61,968 nucleotides of DNA, from assembly GCA_937862885.1 (NCBI GenBank), contig CALMEE010000085.1:1-61968 (forward strand). Reading direction: 5' to 3'. Positions 1-8,705 of the stretch are shown here, piece by piece. The stretch's first letter is position 1. The number at the start of each line of letters is the position of its first letter. Source of the stretch: an uncultured Planctomycetaceae bacterium. GTDB lineage: Bacteria > Planctomycetota > Planctomycetia > Pirellulales > Pirellulaceae. The notes beneath the pieces were generated by a model. The model saw nothing but the letters and a program-made list of their open reading frames with translations. It was not told the origin of the DNA and searched no databases. A program made the position numbers and the translations under genes.

Positions 1-919
1 AAATCATGCCGATAATCGAAGCGTACAACCAATAGGGAGGCGGCGGACGATACCAGTCGGGTTCGGGAATACCAAATTGCGATACAGTAAACTTGGCCGC
101 CTTCATTGGCGCAGAAATGTCGTATGTGAACTCATAGGTCGCGTACTCCCCATGATCGCGTCGTTTGAAATCAATGGTCCGTTTCAACAACAATGGAACT
201 TTGTAACTATCGAAATCAAATTCATAGCGTTCTTCATTTGTCAACAAAACACTATCATTCATGCCCTGTCTGTAGCCAACAATCTTGGTAAGCACTGGTA
301 CGTAATGGTGCTCGGTTAGTAGGACGAACAAACCATCGACTACTTTCCAATGCGTTTTCCGGATCTCATCATCCTTGCCCAACGTAAACTTTATCTCAAC
401 CGCGGACCGATTCTCCCATTCAATCTCACTAATAGCGACAATTTCTAACTCAGGTTCGGAAAGCAAATCCCTCCAAGTATATTGATCACCGGCATTTTCC
501 CAGTAATGAAGATCGCGCTGTTTCAAGATGTTCGAGAGGTCTGAGCCAGGTTCATGTTTCTCTATTGAAATAACGGACGGCGCTCTGTCACCGATCTGCT
601 GTAATTCCGCTGAATACTGCGGGTTGATGAGATGGAAGGTTGTTACCGATTTACTATCGTTTATTTCGGTTGATTTGAAGAAACTGCCATGATCTGAAAT
701 AAAACCCTCTTCCAGATATTGATAAGGGGGTAAGCCACTAGGGCGGTTTTCGAATCGCAAAATCCGGTGCCCGCGAAATCGAACTTTATCGAATTGCTTC
801 CAATTCTCGATGATTCGGTCAAGGACCTGCCTATGCTGTTCATCGCGTCCTTCGTTGGAAAAATTGTCCTGGCATAAACTTATCAGCAAAAGGACAAGTT
901 TCAAGATAATGACTATCAT
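1..919 (-). CDS. Secreted LolA-like protein with C-terminal membrane anchor (partial, runs off left edge)
   Basis: About 306 codons are open to the window's left edge. The start at 919 is preceded by an AAAGG ribosome site and lies 9 bases after the stop of the cysteine-rich gene, so the two form an operon. Residues 1-16 form a short hydrophobic signal. The body looks like a LolA-type beta sheet, with repeated strands such as WENRSAVEIKFTLG and THWKVVDGLFVLLTEHHY. Near the end the motif FGIPEPD precedes a proline/tyrosine run and the beginning of a transmembrane helix (YWLYASIIGMI). The same FG-x-x-EP-plus-helix ending occurs in the gene at 33825-34838 and in a relic at 1665-1778. The function is unknown. 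The fold assignment is inferred from strand pattern only. Confidence 0.75.
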   Translation of the reverse strand, partial: MIVIILKLVLLLISLCQDNFSNEGRDEQHRQVLDRIIENWKQFDKVRFRGHRILRFENRPSGLPPYQYLEEGFISDHGSFFKSTEINDSKSVTTFHLINPQYSAELQQIGDRAPSVISIEKHEPGSDLSNILKQRDLHYWENAGDQYTWRDLLSEPELEIVAISEIEWENRSAVEIKFTLGKDDEIRKTHWKVVDGLFVLLTEHHYVPVLTKIVGYRQGMNDSVLLTNEERYEFDFDSYKVPLLLKRTIDFKRRDHGEYATYEFTYDISAPMKAAKFTVSQFGIPEPDWYRPPPPYWLYASIIGMI

Positions 920-928
920 GAGAACCTT

Positions 929-1303
929 TTAGTTAAGGGCGATCGATTTTTTCCGAATTACTTTTTCACAATAACAGCCAGCGGACCGATTGGGTGTGAT
1001 GCCGAAATACTGGCAGACACAACCTTCACATCCTGATTGCGAAGTGCTACAACTGCCCTCGCACTCGAATGGCGTCTCTGCTTTTTCTTTGCAGTCAGTA
1101 TTGCACGCTGAGTGACCATCACACTCTAACAACGTTCCACCTCCCAAATCGCCCCACACCGGTGCATGGACGGGCACGAGCAGGCTGCCCAATAACATCA
1201 TTGCAATCCCCAACGTCACCGACAAACGACCAAAAAGATTGTTCACGAACATGATAGAACTCATCTCAAAGAGGCGTTTCACACTAACCATTGTCGAGAT
1301 CAC
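929..1303 (-). CDS. Small secreted 10-cysteine protein
   Basis: A 124-residue product with an N-terminal hydrophobic segment (about residues 25-48, ending near VPVHAPVWG) that reads as a signal peptide. The remaining 75 residues hold ten cysteines spaced like a disulfide-knotted mini-domain (ECDGHSAC, TDC, FECEGSC, SGCEGCVC, AGCYC). Starts at internal Met codons (MVSVKR, MSSIMF) would also leave a signal peptide. It lies 9 bases upstream of the anchored LolA-like gene and probably shares its transcript. I do not recognise the family. The cysteines could form disulfides or bind metal; the secreted location favours disulfides. Confidence 0.6.
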   Translation of the reverse strand: MISTMVSVKRLFEMSSIMFVNNLFGRLSVTLGIAMMLLGSLLVPVHAPVWGDLGGGTLLECDGHSACNTDCKEKAETPFECEGSCSTSQSGCEGCVCQYFGITPNRSAGCYCEKVIRKKSIALN

Positions 1304-1664
1304 GCGTTCACGAACAACAATGATCAGTAAACTGATTCAAGGCTGGCCGCACCCTCAATTCGCGCGACACGATCGACCCTGGTAATTTCTGATTTCTCAT
1401 TAACCGAAAACAGTCAAAAGTTCTTTCGGCAACTCAAACCCCTTCGGATCCTTAGCATGTGGGCAAATGGGCAGGCGGCAATTTTCACAAGTCAATAAGT
1501 AGCCGAGCCTTTCCAAGGCTCGAATTTAAGCCTGGGACAAACGTTACCACATAGCACCGAACCACCAGCCACGCGCATTACAACCAAAGCACCTCCCAAC
1601 ATCAGCAAACATTTAACGCTCAAACGTCCAGACGACTAACCTCATCTCAGCCAAAACTTGCTAG
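1304..1664. other. Intergenic region with a possible cysteine-rich ORF relic
   Basis: No full gene is seen. On the minus strand, 1400-1525 is an open, stop-bounded stretch of 41 codons containing the cysteine pattern TCENCRLPICPHA and ending ELLTVFG. It has only a TTG as possible start and no clear ribosome site, so it is either a tiny zinc-binding protein or the tail of a decayed gene. Confidence 0.3.
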
Positions 1665-1778
1665 CTACTTCGTCCCCCCTTTCCGCCATAAACGCTTGCC
1701 GTACCTGAGCAACAACACACCGATGAACAACAAAATCATGCCGACAATCGAAACATACAACCAATACGGCGGCGGGTT
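1665..1778 (-). pseudogene. Relic of the C-terminal anchor of the LolA-like gene
   Basis: On the minus strand 37 codons read NPPPYWLYVSIVGMI, then a hydrophobic helix, then a basic tail (RYGKRLWRKGGTK) and a stop. An in-frame TAA immediately precedes the stretch and there is no start. Its DNA is nearly the same as bases 1-40 of the window, which encode the anchor of the intact gene. The simplest reading is a tandem duplication of the anchored-protein gene, with this upstream copy reduced to its 3' end. The relic probably shows how the truncated left-edge gene ends. Confidence 0.7.
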
Positions 1779-1816
1779 TTAGTCGTGTGAACCCAGGCCC
1801 ACAGCAATTTGCAGCA

Positions 1817-2677
1817 TTAAACCGAAGATGGACTGCGCTCGCGGCGTTTACGGCGTCTCAAAAACCTTGGCTTGCGGGCGCGGCGAATCGAGTTTGAATC
1901 GAGACGATCAATTATTTGGCCTCGATTAATAAGGACCAAGCTGCCGTCAATCAGTTCAACCAGCGCAGAACTATGTTCAACCCAGTCGCCTGAGTTCGCG
2001 TAGATGATCCCCTTGCGCTTGGAGATCTTTGGAAAATGGTTGTGACCGCAGATCACGCCGACACAATCAATATTCTTTGCATGTTGAGTCAGCTTCGTTT
2101 TGTAGCCGCTGATCATCGACACCGTCTTCTTGCTCAATCGCTTCAGACCATGGGCGTAATTAAACTCCCGTATCTGCAGACGTTTGAGGACCGAATTGGA
2201 TCTCTTGTTGGACCACATGATCAAGTCGTAGACGCTCGTACCGAAACCCGATAGCCATTTTGAGTTTCGTTCTACTGAATCAAATAGGTCACCATGAGTG
2301 ACGTAGAACTGCCTGCCATCAGCCATCGTGTGCACGAACTCATCCGCTATTTCAATCGGGGGTATGAGGGGAATGTTTCCGCGCAGGAAGTCGTCGTGGT
2401 TGCCTGGAGTATAAAATACTTTGGTCCCATCTTGCGCAAGCTGCAAGATTCGCTCCATGATTTTCGTATAGGTTTCGGGCCAATACCAATTCGCCTTTAG
2501 GCGCCAGCCGTCCAGAAAATCACCGACCAAATACAGAAAATCGGGCTGGCACGCACAAAGGAAACCATAGAGCTCCTCCGCTTTACTGTAGCGAAAACCG
2601 AGATGGCTATCGCTAATAAAAACGGAACGAATTGGTAAGCTTTGTAACATCGAAAATATTGTGTTGTTTATCGCCAA
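1817..2677 (-). CDS. LpxH-like UDP-2,3-diacylglucosamine pyrophosphatase family metallophosphoesterase
   Basis: A 286-residue calcineurin-like phosphoesterase. All metal-binding motifs are visible: DSHLG (D23, H25), GDFLDGW (D53), GNHDD (N93, H94), THGD (H128) and GHNH (H212, H214). This order and spacing match the LpxH family, which hydrolyses UDP-2,3-diacylglucosamine to lipid X in lipid A synthesis at the inner membrane. Planctomycetes often encode lipid A genes, but no other lpx gene lies nearby, so the substrate is inferred. The tail (after about residue 255) is very basic (RRARKPRFLRRRKRR), which could contact the membrane. The first codon is TTG; an ATG ten codons later is an alternative start. 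Confidence 0.8.
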   Translation of the reverse strand: MAINNTIFSMLQSLPIRSVFISDSHLGFRYSKAEELYGFLCACQPDFLYLVGDFLDGWRLKANWYWPETYTKIMERILQLAQDGTKVFYTPGNHDDFLRGNIPLIPPIEIADEFVHTMADGRQFYVTHGDLFDSVERNSKWLSGFGTSVYDLIMWSNKRSNSVLKRLQIREFNYAHGLKRLSKKTVSMISGYKTKLTQHAKNIDCVGVICGHNHFPKISKRKGIIYANSGDWVEHSSALVELIDGSLVLINRGQIIDRLDSNSIRRARKPRFLRRRKRRERSPSSV

Positions 2678-3043
2678 TCTAGACTAGTGTTTTGGTCAAG
2701 AATGCCTCAGTCCGCCATCTGTAAAATTACTATCCAACTCAGAATTTCAAAAATTGTGTCCACGCCCGTGATGGCTTTCAGATTCTTATGCCGATTACTA
2801 ATTGAAATATCTTAGCTGAATTTGCTCGGTTTTGTCGATGCAAGGCTGCTGGCTTTCCAATTTTAGCAGCTTACTGTCCAAGGGAAGCCTGACGAATAAC
2901 GAGGCCTAAGCTATGGATTTCGATCCAGATACCGACAAGCACTCTTGTTTTCGCTGGAATCGCGAAATTCTTCAAATCTTCTCAATATTTTCAGTCAGTT
3001 TTTCCCGACGTCACTGCTGCGAAATTGTCAAATTGAGCGAACA

Positions 3044-3367
3044 ATGCAAGGCAAGCAGCGGCCATCTAGGCCTAAAACCGGCGGAGGAATTCAACCTGCG
3101 GTTTTCACCGATACAATTGACATCTCTGTCGATTACGTAGTTGTATCAGTGCGGATGGCAACACAAAAATCTGAATTCACCATCGAGTTGACCCGGCACC
3201 AACTTCCAATTAGTGGCATAAACAACGTTGGGACATTTAACCATGACGGGATTCCGGTGCGATTTTCTCCATTAGCCGTCTCACTCAACGTCAATCGACC
3301 TCAAAAGCCAGCAACCAGCTGCAACAAGTTACAACAAGTTACAACAAGTTGCAAACCAATTCATTGA
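3044..3367 (+). CDS. Doubtful hypothetical protein
   Basis: An ATG-started frame of 107 codons (first residues MQGKQRPSRPKTGGG) within a longer open frame that begins at 2945. The central part has a protein-like composition (VVVSVRMATQKSEF, FNHDGIPVRFSPLAVSL). The last 15 codons are made by a 10-base tandem repeat. No convincing ribosome site precedes it and no family is recognised. It may be non-coding. Confidence 0.2.
   Translation: MQGKQRPSRPKTGGGIQPAVFTDTIDISVDYVVVSVRMATQKSEFTIELTRHQLPISGINNVGTFNHDGIPVRFSPLAVSLNVNRPQKPATSCNKLQQVTTSCKPIH
3311..3354. repeat. 10-base tandem repeat, about four units
   Basis: Units gcaaccagct, gcaacaagtt, acaacaagtt and acaacaagtt run without gaps at 3311-3350, followed by gcaaa. 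The first unit is degenerate. It may be simple slippage or clustered sites for a DNA-binding protein; nothing nearby decides between these. Confidence 0.7.
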
Positions 3368-3478
3368 ATAGATGGGGTTGGGGTAATGAATGCAAGATCC
3401 TGGTCGAAAGCAAGACACATCCGCACGGCTGGCTGGCAATCAATTTTCAACACGCTTCGAAGGTCGGGAGCTTCAGGA

Positions 3479-4042
3479 TCAGCCGCTCAAGTGCGTTTTG
3501 GCGTGGCTCTTCCCCTTCTTAATTGGGAAGGCGTTGGTAGTTTCACGTTGAATTCGTTTCAGTCCATTGGCCATGATTCGGTTCTGGTCCGCAAGTGTCG
3601 CAACTTGTCTAATGAGCAGCCAGAAGGTGGTGGTGATGCCTACAATGAAGAAAGTCTGACCTAGACACCAAGCTCCGAAATGACCCGCCAAAAATGCCCA
3701 AAGTGTAAATGACTGTCCCACGAGAAACACCACAACGAAAAAACCCGCTAAGTTGATCCAGCTTTGGCTGGCAAGAGCCGCAAGCGGATCTTCATGATGC
3801 ATGCGCGATACAGATCTTTCAGACTGAATTTCGGAAGTGACCGTTACATCTCCTTTCTTTAAGGGATACGGCGAGTGTGCCGCATCTGTTCTGAGTCGCG
3901 GTGTGGTGTTCGCTTGCGCTCGATCTTTGTCACCAATCCCCATTGGTGAAGCTTCGCTCAATTCACCACAAAACGGGCAATTCAACGTGCCGTGACTACT
4001 GGGCACGGCCGCAACTTCACGATGACAATTTCGGCACCACAC
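3479..4042 (-). CDS. Zinc-ribbon membrane protein of unknown function
   Basis: A 187-residue protein that opens with a zinc ribbon of two CxxC knuckles (CRNC at residues 3-6 and CPFC about 17 residues later). A polar linker follows, then two transmembrane segments at about residues 95-118 and 122-143 (FFVVVFLVGQSFTLWAFLAG, FFIVGITTTFWLLI), and a basic C-terminal tail. The start is a GTG; in-frame codons upstream are closed by a stop four codons away. It follows the 4173-4733 gene on the same strand after about 130 bases. No function can be assigned. Confidence 0.6.
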   Translation of the reverse strand: MWCRNCHREVAAVPSSHGTLNCPFCGELSEASPMGIGDKDRAQANTTPRLRTDAAHSPYPLKKGDVTVTSEIQSERSVSRMHHEDPLAALASQSWINLAGFFVVVFLVGQSFTLWAFLAGHFGAWCLGQTFFIVGITTTFWLLIRQVATLADQNRIMANGLKRIQRETTNAFPIKKGKSHAKTHLSG

Positions 4043-4172
4043 TGGATCTACTCATCTTTTGGTCGCATTGGGCGATTGCTATTCTGAAAATATGAAATTG
4101 AACAACTGATCAAAGTATCGCTAAGGGACATACAAGACTGCGATCCAGAATACTCGAATGCTGGTCTCTGGT

Positions 4173-4733
4173 TTAAGCGACGCTGCGCAATTTGCTGTCC
4201 TGCGCCGTTTGATTCAATGACAATATTTGTTTGCCCGTCAATTCACGCCATTGTTTCCTGCCGTTTTCCAAGGTGACTTGTTGCAACACTTGTCCCCGCT
4301 CTCCCAGCATTCTGGGCAAATAAAACCACAATTGAACTTGATTTCGCAAGTCGCTGGAAGACGAGATCAAAACCAAGTCAGTATTCTGCAAGGAGTTCGC
4401 AATGCGAGGCAACGTGGAGTTCTCTTCACCTGGAACCAATTTAACAGTTGCTCCAGTCTTACACAGAATTCGATGCGTCTCGATTAGTTTTAGCGGCGGC
4501 AGGTTCGGCGGTCGTCCGTCAAACAGGTCAATGACTGTCAGGCTTACCTTCTGATCACCCAACGCAAACTGAGATTGTTCGATCAGTAGTCTTGATCTTG
4601 AAGTACTGGACATTCCTATCTCGACAATCGACCTGGGTTTAATTTTGTGGATCGTTCGATACAGAATTCGGTCTGAGCCAGGTGAACTGAAAAACCGCAA
4701 ATACAAACCTTTGAGCCTTGCCGAGAACGACAT
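4173..4733 (-). CDS. Hypothetical protein with a degenerate class I methyltransferase-like fold
   Basis: I chose the start at 4733 (MSFSARLKG, 186 residues) because AGAGAGAAG lies just upstream; a longer frame begins at 4805. The segment IKPRSIVEIGMSSTSRSRLL resembles motif I of class I SAM-dependent methyltransferases (hydrophobic-E-I-G). SLTVIDLFDG and DLVLISSSSD fit the later strands. The glycine-rich loop is poor, so SAM binding is uncertain and the protein may be a non-catalytic relative. No neighbour clarifies its role. Confidence 0.5.
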   Translation of the reverse strand: MSFSARLKGLYLRFFSSPGSDRILYRTIHKIKPRSIVEIGMSSTSRSRLLIEQSQFALGDQKVSLTVIDLFDGRPPNLPPLKLIETHRILCKTGATVKLVPGEENSTLPRIANSLQNTDLVLISSSSDLRNQVQLWFYLPRMLGERGQVLQQVTLENGRKQWRELTGKQILSLNQTAQDSKLRSVA

Positions 4734-5349
4734 TGCAACTTCTCTCTTTTTATCTACTTTGGTGGATTGGGAACTAAAGCTACCTGGACGTTGATGCCCT
4801 GACAATTTTCCAGCAGACGCCGCCGAGACGTGGAGTCGTGGGCTCTGTGAACAAATAGATAACCAAAACCGTACAACGGCTACGGTTCAATTGAGTTACG
4901 GGGCTATCGGAAGATTCGGCATTTCTCAGATGACAATTAAGTCAAAATCGCCCGATTCGATACGATCGCCAAAAATGCAACGATCGTCGAAAATTCCTGG
5001 GTGTCTAATCCTTGATGCGCAAATGCCTCACCGTAGCATTTCGTCACCGGTCACCAGCGCAATTTTGGCATCTGTTGTATGTCATTTCTCACGTTCACGC
5101 GAACCGCAAAACACGACGTCAAAATTTACCTGTTCTGCCTAACCAAAACCTATGCTTGACTGTCGAGAGGCTGCCAACGGGCATGTTTCTGGCATCAGTA
5201 TTTGGGTCTCTACAAAAGACAACACAGGCCGCTCGAACGGCTCAACTTGACGTTTCGTAAAACAGTATGCAACGGCGCCGCAGGGACTTGGCGCACGCCG
5301 AACGGCAATTGCCTCTCGGCATACGGTCCACGATGGTCATTGATTTGTT
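4734..5349. other. Divergent intergenic region
   Basis: A 616-base space between a minus-strand gene and the plus-strand subtilase, expected to hold both promoters. Several short open frames overlap here without ribosome sites or recognisable content. No hairpin or RNA gene was identified. Confidence 0.4.
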
Positions 5350-8300
5350 TTGTTTCAATGCCAAAGCGAGAAACACGTGTCCAAGTCCTCCTCTCCCGAC
5401 AGTTCGCCGTTCTACAGAAAGTCTCGAATTGAAAAATTCGAAGACCGCATCGTATTTAGCGCTGATGGTTTGCTGTTGGCCAACATTCAACTGGCCGATC
5501 AACCTGATGAATTGCTGCAACCCGTTGAGATTCGCACGTTCAACCACGCAATTCACGCGGGCACTGGTTTAAGCTATGTTGCGAATGAATATGAACTGGA
5601 TGGTCGCGGACAAACGGTGGCCGTAATTGACACTGGGATCGCTTGGGATCACGACGCTTTTGGAGGCGGATTTGGCGCTGGCCAGCGAGTCGTAGGGGGC
5701 TGGGACTTTGCTGAAAACGACAACAATCCTTATGACGATGGCCCCGCTGGCTACCATGGAACGCACGTCGCTGGCATCATCGGCGGTCGTCATGAGTTGC
5801 ATGCTGGAGTTGCTCCGGGAGTCGATTTGGTCGCGTTGCGCGTGTTCAACGATCAAGGCGTGGGGCAAATGGATTGGGTGGAACAAGCGTTGCGCTGGAT
5901 TCGCGACAACAAGAACGCGTTCCGTAATCCAATTACGACTGTCAACCTATCGTTGGGAGCTAATTGGAACGCCAACACGGTGCCAAATTGGGCAACCCTA
6001 GAAAACGAGTTTCAACTGTTGAGGCAAAGCGGCATCTTTATTAGCGTGGCTGCCGGCAATGCTTTTCAGCAATATCTTTCGCCAGGTGTTGCCTACCCGG
6101 CCGCCAGTCCGCACGTGGTGCCTGTCGCCAGTCACGACGCCGATGGAAATTTGAGCGACTTCAGCCAACGAAACCACCGCAGCTTGGTCGCACCAGGCGA
6201 AATGATTCGCAGCGCAGTGCCTGGGCACCTATTTGGCACGACGGCCACGAATCGCTTTCTGGCCGCATCGGGGACCAGTATGGCGGCCCCGTATGTCGCT
6301 GGAGCCAGCACGTTGTTACGCCAGGCATTTGAATTCATGGGCGTCAGCGGAATTGACCAGGCACTAATATACCAACACCTGCGACAAACCAGCGACTCGG
6401 TGTTCGATGCGATTACGCAGAGCAACTATAGTCGCATCAATTTGAAGCGCGCCATCGACACCATCATTGGCGACGATTTCTCGCGCAGCCGACACGATGC
6501 ATTCGAATTAGGAGGCATCGGGGGAGTTGCCAGAAGCCAGCAAGGCATTATCGGCGGTCGCTCAGACATTGATTGGTTCAAATTCACGGCCAACTCCTCG
6601 GGCGAGGCAGTGATCAACATTCAGGGACAGAATATCAGCACCAACGTTTTCGTCGCGAATGTTCCGTTCACGGTCGACGGCGATCAAATTCGCTTCCAAG
6701 TTGTTGCAGGTCAAGAATATCGATTTTCCGTTTCATCGGATGACGCCTTAGGACGTTATCAATTTAATGCCAAAATTAATCCGTCGGTCATCGCCACCAA
6801 CGTAGGTAATGTTGTTGCCAGAACCATCCAAGCGCAAATCGTGAACGGCAGCCGCTGGTATGAGGTGAATGCTGGCAACAACGGCCTTTTCACCACCCAA
6901 GCGATTTTCGCCTCCGGCAGTTCGACCGCGCAAATCGAAGTCTACGATGCAAATATGCAGCTTTTGGGGACAGGCACCACGAACCATTTGCAATCGCGGT
7001 TCGACCTCAACGTCAGCCAAGGGCAAAAGTTGTTTGTGAGATTAACGGGCGAAGGCGCCGAAGTTGATCTGAAGTTTACCAATCTGATCTGTGTGCAAAA
7101 CCAACAGTTAATTGCCAAAGGGACAGCTGGAAACGACGTATTTTCGGTAGACATGCGTTCCAACCTTCGTTTGACTATCAATGGCACAAGTTATCAGTTC
7201 AATCCACAAGCCCTCAATCAAGTCAAAATCGAGGGGCTGACTGGTGCTGACAAACTCAATGTCTTCACCGGCAGCGGCGATAGAACCACCTTGAGCAATG
7301 GTCGGGCGTATGTGCAAAGCTCAAACTTGACCGTCACCGCCGAACACTTTTTTAGGATTGATGTCGTCGCGAATGGAATTAACGACCATGTAATCTTTGT
7401 TGACTCCAACGGCAACGAAACTTTTCGCTACTCTCCCGACCAGTCGACGATGCGTAGCGGCAATTACATCTTGACTGCGTCGGGTCAACAAAAAACTCAC
7501 GCACTATTCTCCTCTGGAACAGATATTGTCTCGGTCTACGGAACTCAGGCCAACGAAAGATTTGTTGCCAATTCCGATCGCGCTTGGTTCTTTACCCCGA
7601 CTGGTCAAGGCGAAAAAGTCTTGTGCGTCCGCAATTGGAGCCAAATGTCGGTCGAGGCTGGCGGCGGCACAAATTCCGCACACGTCAACGATACCCCGTT
7701 CCAAGATCAATTTGTTCTCAACAGCAACCAGGCTTCCCGAACTTCCAGCCTCAACAAAATCGTCGTCAAGGGATTTCAACGCGTCAACGTCGCCGCTGGA
7801 CAAGTCGGGGATAAAGTTCTGATCGAGGGGAGTGCAGGGGATGATCGACTCGTCGTTGAGCAACAGCGGATCGTCATGCACAACAATAGTGCCTCGCTCA
7901 TCGCAAGAAATTTCGCCCAAGCCACCATCGATGTTTCAGCCAGCGGCGGCAATGACCGAGCAGTCTTGTACGATACGGTTGGTAATGACGTTGTTCACAG
8001 CAATCATCATGTAACACGCATGGAATCAACATCGCGAGTCATCATCGCTCGAGGGTTCCGCAGCGTCGATGTGTTCTCAATTCATGGTGGCAACGACATC
8101 GCCCATCTGACCGGTCATGCTACAACACAACAACTCTATTACACCGGTAATGCGGCCACCATTGTCGGCGAACACTACCAAGTGCGGGTCAATCACTTCA
8201 AAACCGTCAATGTCACCAATGTCAACAGTAATGCTCTGGCCTTTTTGACTGGGACCAGCGGCGATGACGTTATAGGCTACGCGGCGGATCGTTTAACGCT

Positions 8301-8580
8301 GAGCAATTCGAATTCGAAAATACAACTCGACGGGTTCCGACGCATTAATGTCGATGCGGGTAGCGGCTTAGACGTGGTCGAGATTGCAGGATTTGAGACC
8401 GGCGACCGAATCCAGGCTCAAGGCAATCAACTTCTTGCCTACCTTAGCGAAACCGAACTGAGACTGAGAAACTTCACCTGGATGGACGCCTACGCCGCAG
8501 CAGGCGCGACGGTGGAGCAGGACATTCGCTCAGTCGATTTCTGGTTCCAACTCCATGGAAATTGGCAACAAACAAACTAG
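5350..8580 (+). CDS. Large surface subtilase (peptidase S8) with LEPR-type N-terminus and repeat tail
   Basis: A 1076-residue secreted serine protease. The S8 catalytic domain (about residues 85-370) has D94 (AVIDTGIAWD), H136 (GYHGTHVAG), oxyanion N237 (AAGNAF) and S310 (SGTSMAAP). A pre-peptidase C-terminal-like beta domain follows (about 390-480, with DIDWFKFTANSSG). The rest is about eight beta-rich repeats with GTAGNDVFSV, GSAGDDRLVV and GTSGDDVIGY, which resemble degenerate RTX-like units. There is no classical signal peptide. Residues 26-36 read RIEKFEDRIVF, matching RLESLEPRIMY in the giant protein at 54305. The first codon is TTG at 5350; a GTG at 5377 is another possible start. Upstream Lys/Arg residues may form part of an export signal. 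Confidence 0.85.
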   Translation: MFQCQSEKHVSKSSSPDSSPFYRKSRIEKFEDRIVFSADGLLLANIQLADQPDELLQPVEIRTFNHAIHAGTGLSYVANEYELDGRGQTVAVIDTGIAWDHDAFGGGFGAGQRVVGGWDFAENDNNPYDDGPAGYHGTHVAGIIGGRHELHAGVAPGVDLVALRVFNDQGVGQMDWVEQALRWIRDNKNAFRNPITTVNLSLGANWNANTVPNWATLENEFQLLRQSGIFISVAAGNAFQQYLSPGVAYPAASPHVVPVASHDADGNLSDFSQRNHRSLVAPGEMIRSAVPGHLFGTTATNRFLAASGTSMAAPYVAGASTLLRQAFEFMGVSGIDQALIYQHLRQTSDSVFDAITQSNYSRINLKRAIDTIIGDDFSRSRHDAFELGGIGGVARSQQGIIGGRSDIDWFKFTANSSGEAVINIQGQNISTNVFVANVPFTVDGDQIRFQVVAGQEYRFSVSSDDALGRYQFNAKINPSVIATNVGNVVARTIQAQIVNGSRWYEVNAGNNGLFTTQAIFASGSSTAQIEVYDANMQLLGTGTTNHLQSRFDLNVSQGQKLFVRLTGEGAEVDLKFTNLICVQNQQLIAKGTAGNDVFSVDMRSNLRLTINGTSYQFNPQALNQVKIEGLTGADKLNVFTGSGDRTTLSNGRAYVQSSNLTVTAEHFFRIDVVANGINDHVIFVDSNGNETFRYSPDQSTMRSGNYILTASGQQKTHALFSSGTDIVSVYGTQANERFVANSDRAWFFTPTGQGEKVLCVRNWSQMSVEAGGGTNSAHVNDTPFQDQFVLNSNQASRTSSLNKIVVKGFQRVNVAAGQVGDKVLIEGSAGDDRLVVEQQRIVMHNNSASLIARNFAQATIDVSASGGNDRAVLYDTVGNDVVHSNHHVTRMESTSRVIIARGFRSVDVFSIHGGNDIAHLTGHATTQQLYYTGNAATIVGEHYQVRVNHFKTVNVTNVNSNALAFLTGTSGDDVIGYAADRLTLSNSNSKIQLDGFRRINVDAGSGLDVVEIAGFETGDRIQAQGNQLLAYLSETELRLRNFTWMDAYAAAGATVEQDIRSVDFWFQLHGNWQQTN

Positions 8581-8705
8581 CCGGCGTTGTCAGCTGGCAC
8601 CGCAATCATCGCGGCACGTTGCTAAAAGCTCGGTTAAGTTCGTCTTAAAGTCCCAATTTGCTCTGAGCATTTAACTGCACAAGGATATCGCGTTGGCGCA
8701 ATTCG

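Larger units (their letters stand above)
2678..3478. other. Intergenic region with one doubtful ORF and a short tandem repeat
   Basis: Between two minus-strand genes. The only notable open frame is the plus-strand stretch ending at 3367, listed separately. A short direct repeat sits inside its 3' end. No hairpin, RNA gene or recognisable protein relic was seen elsewhere. Confidence 0.5.
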
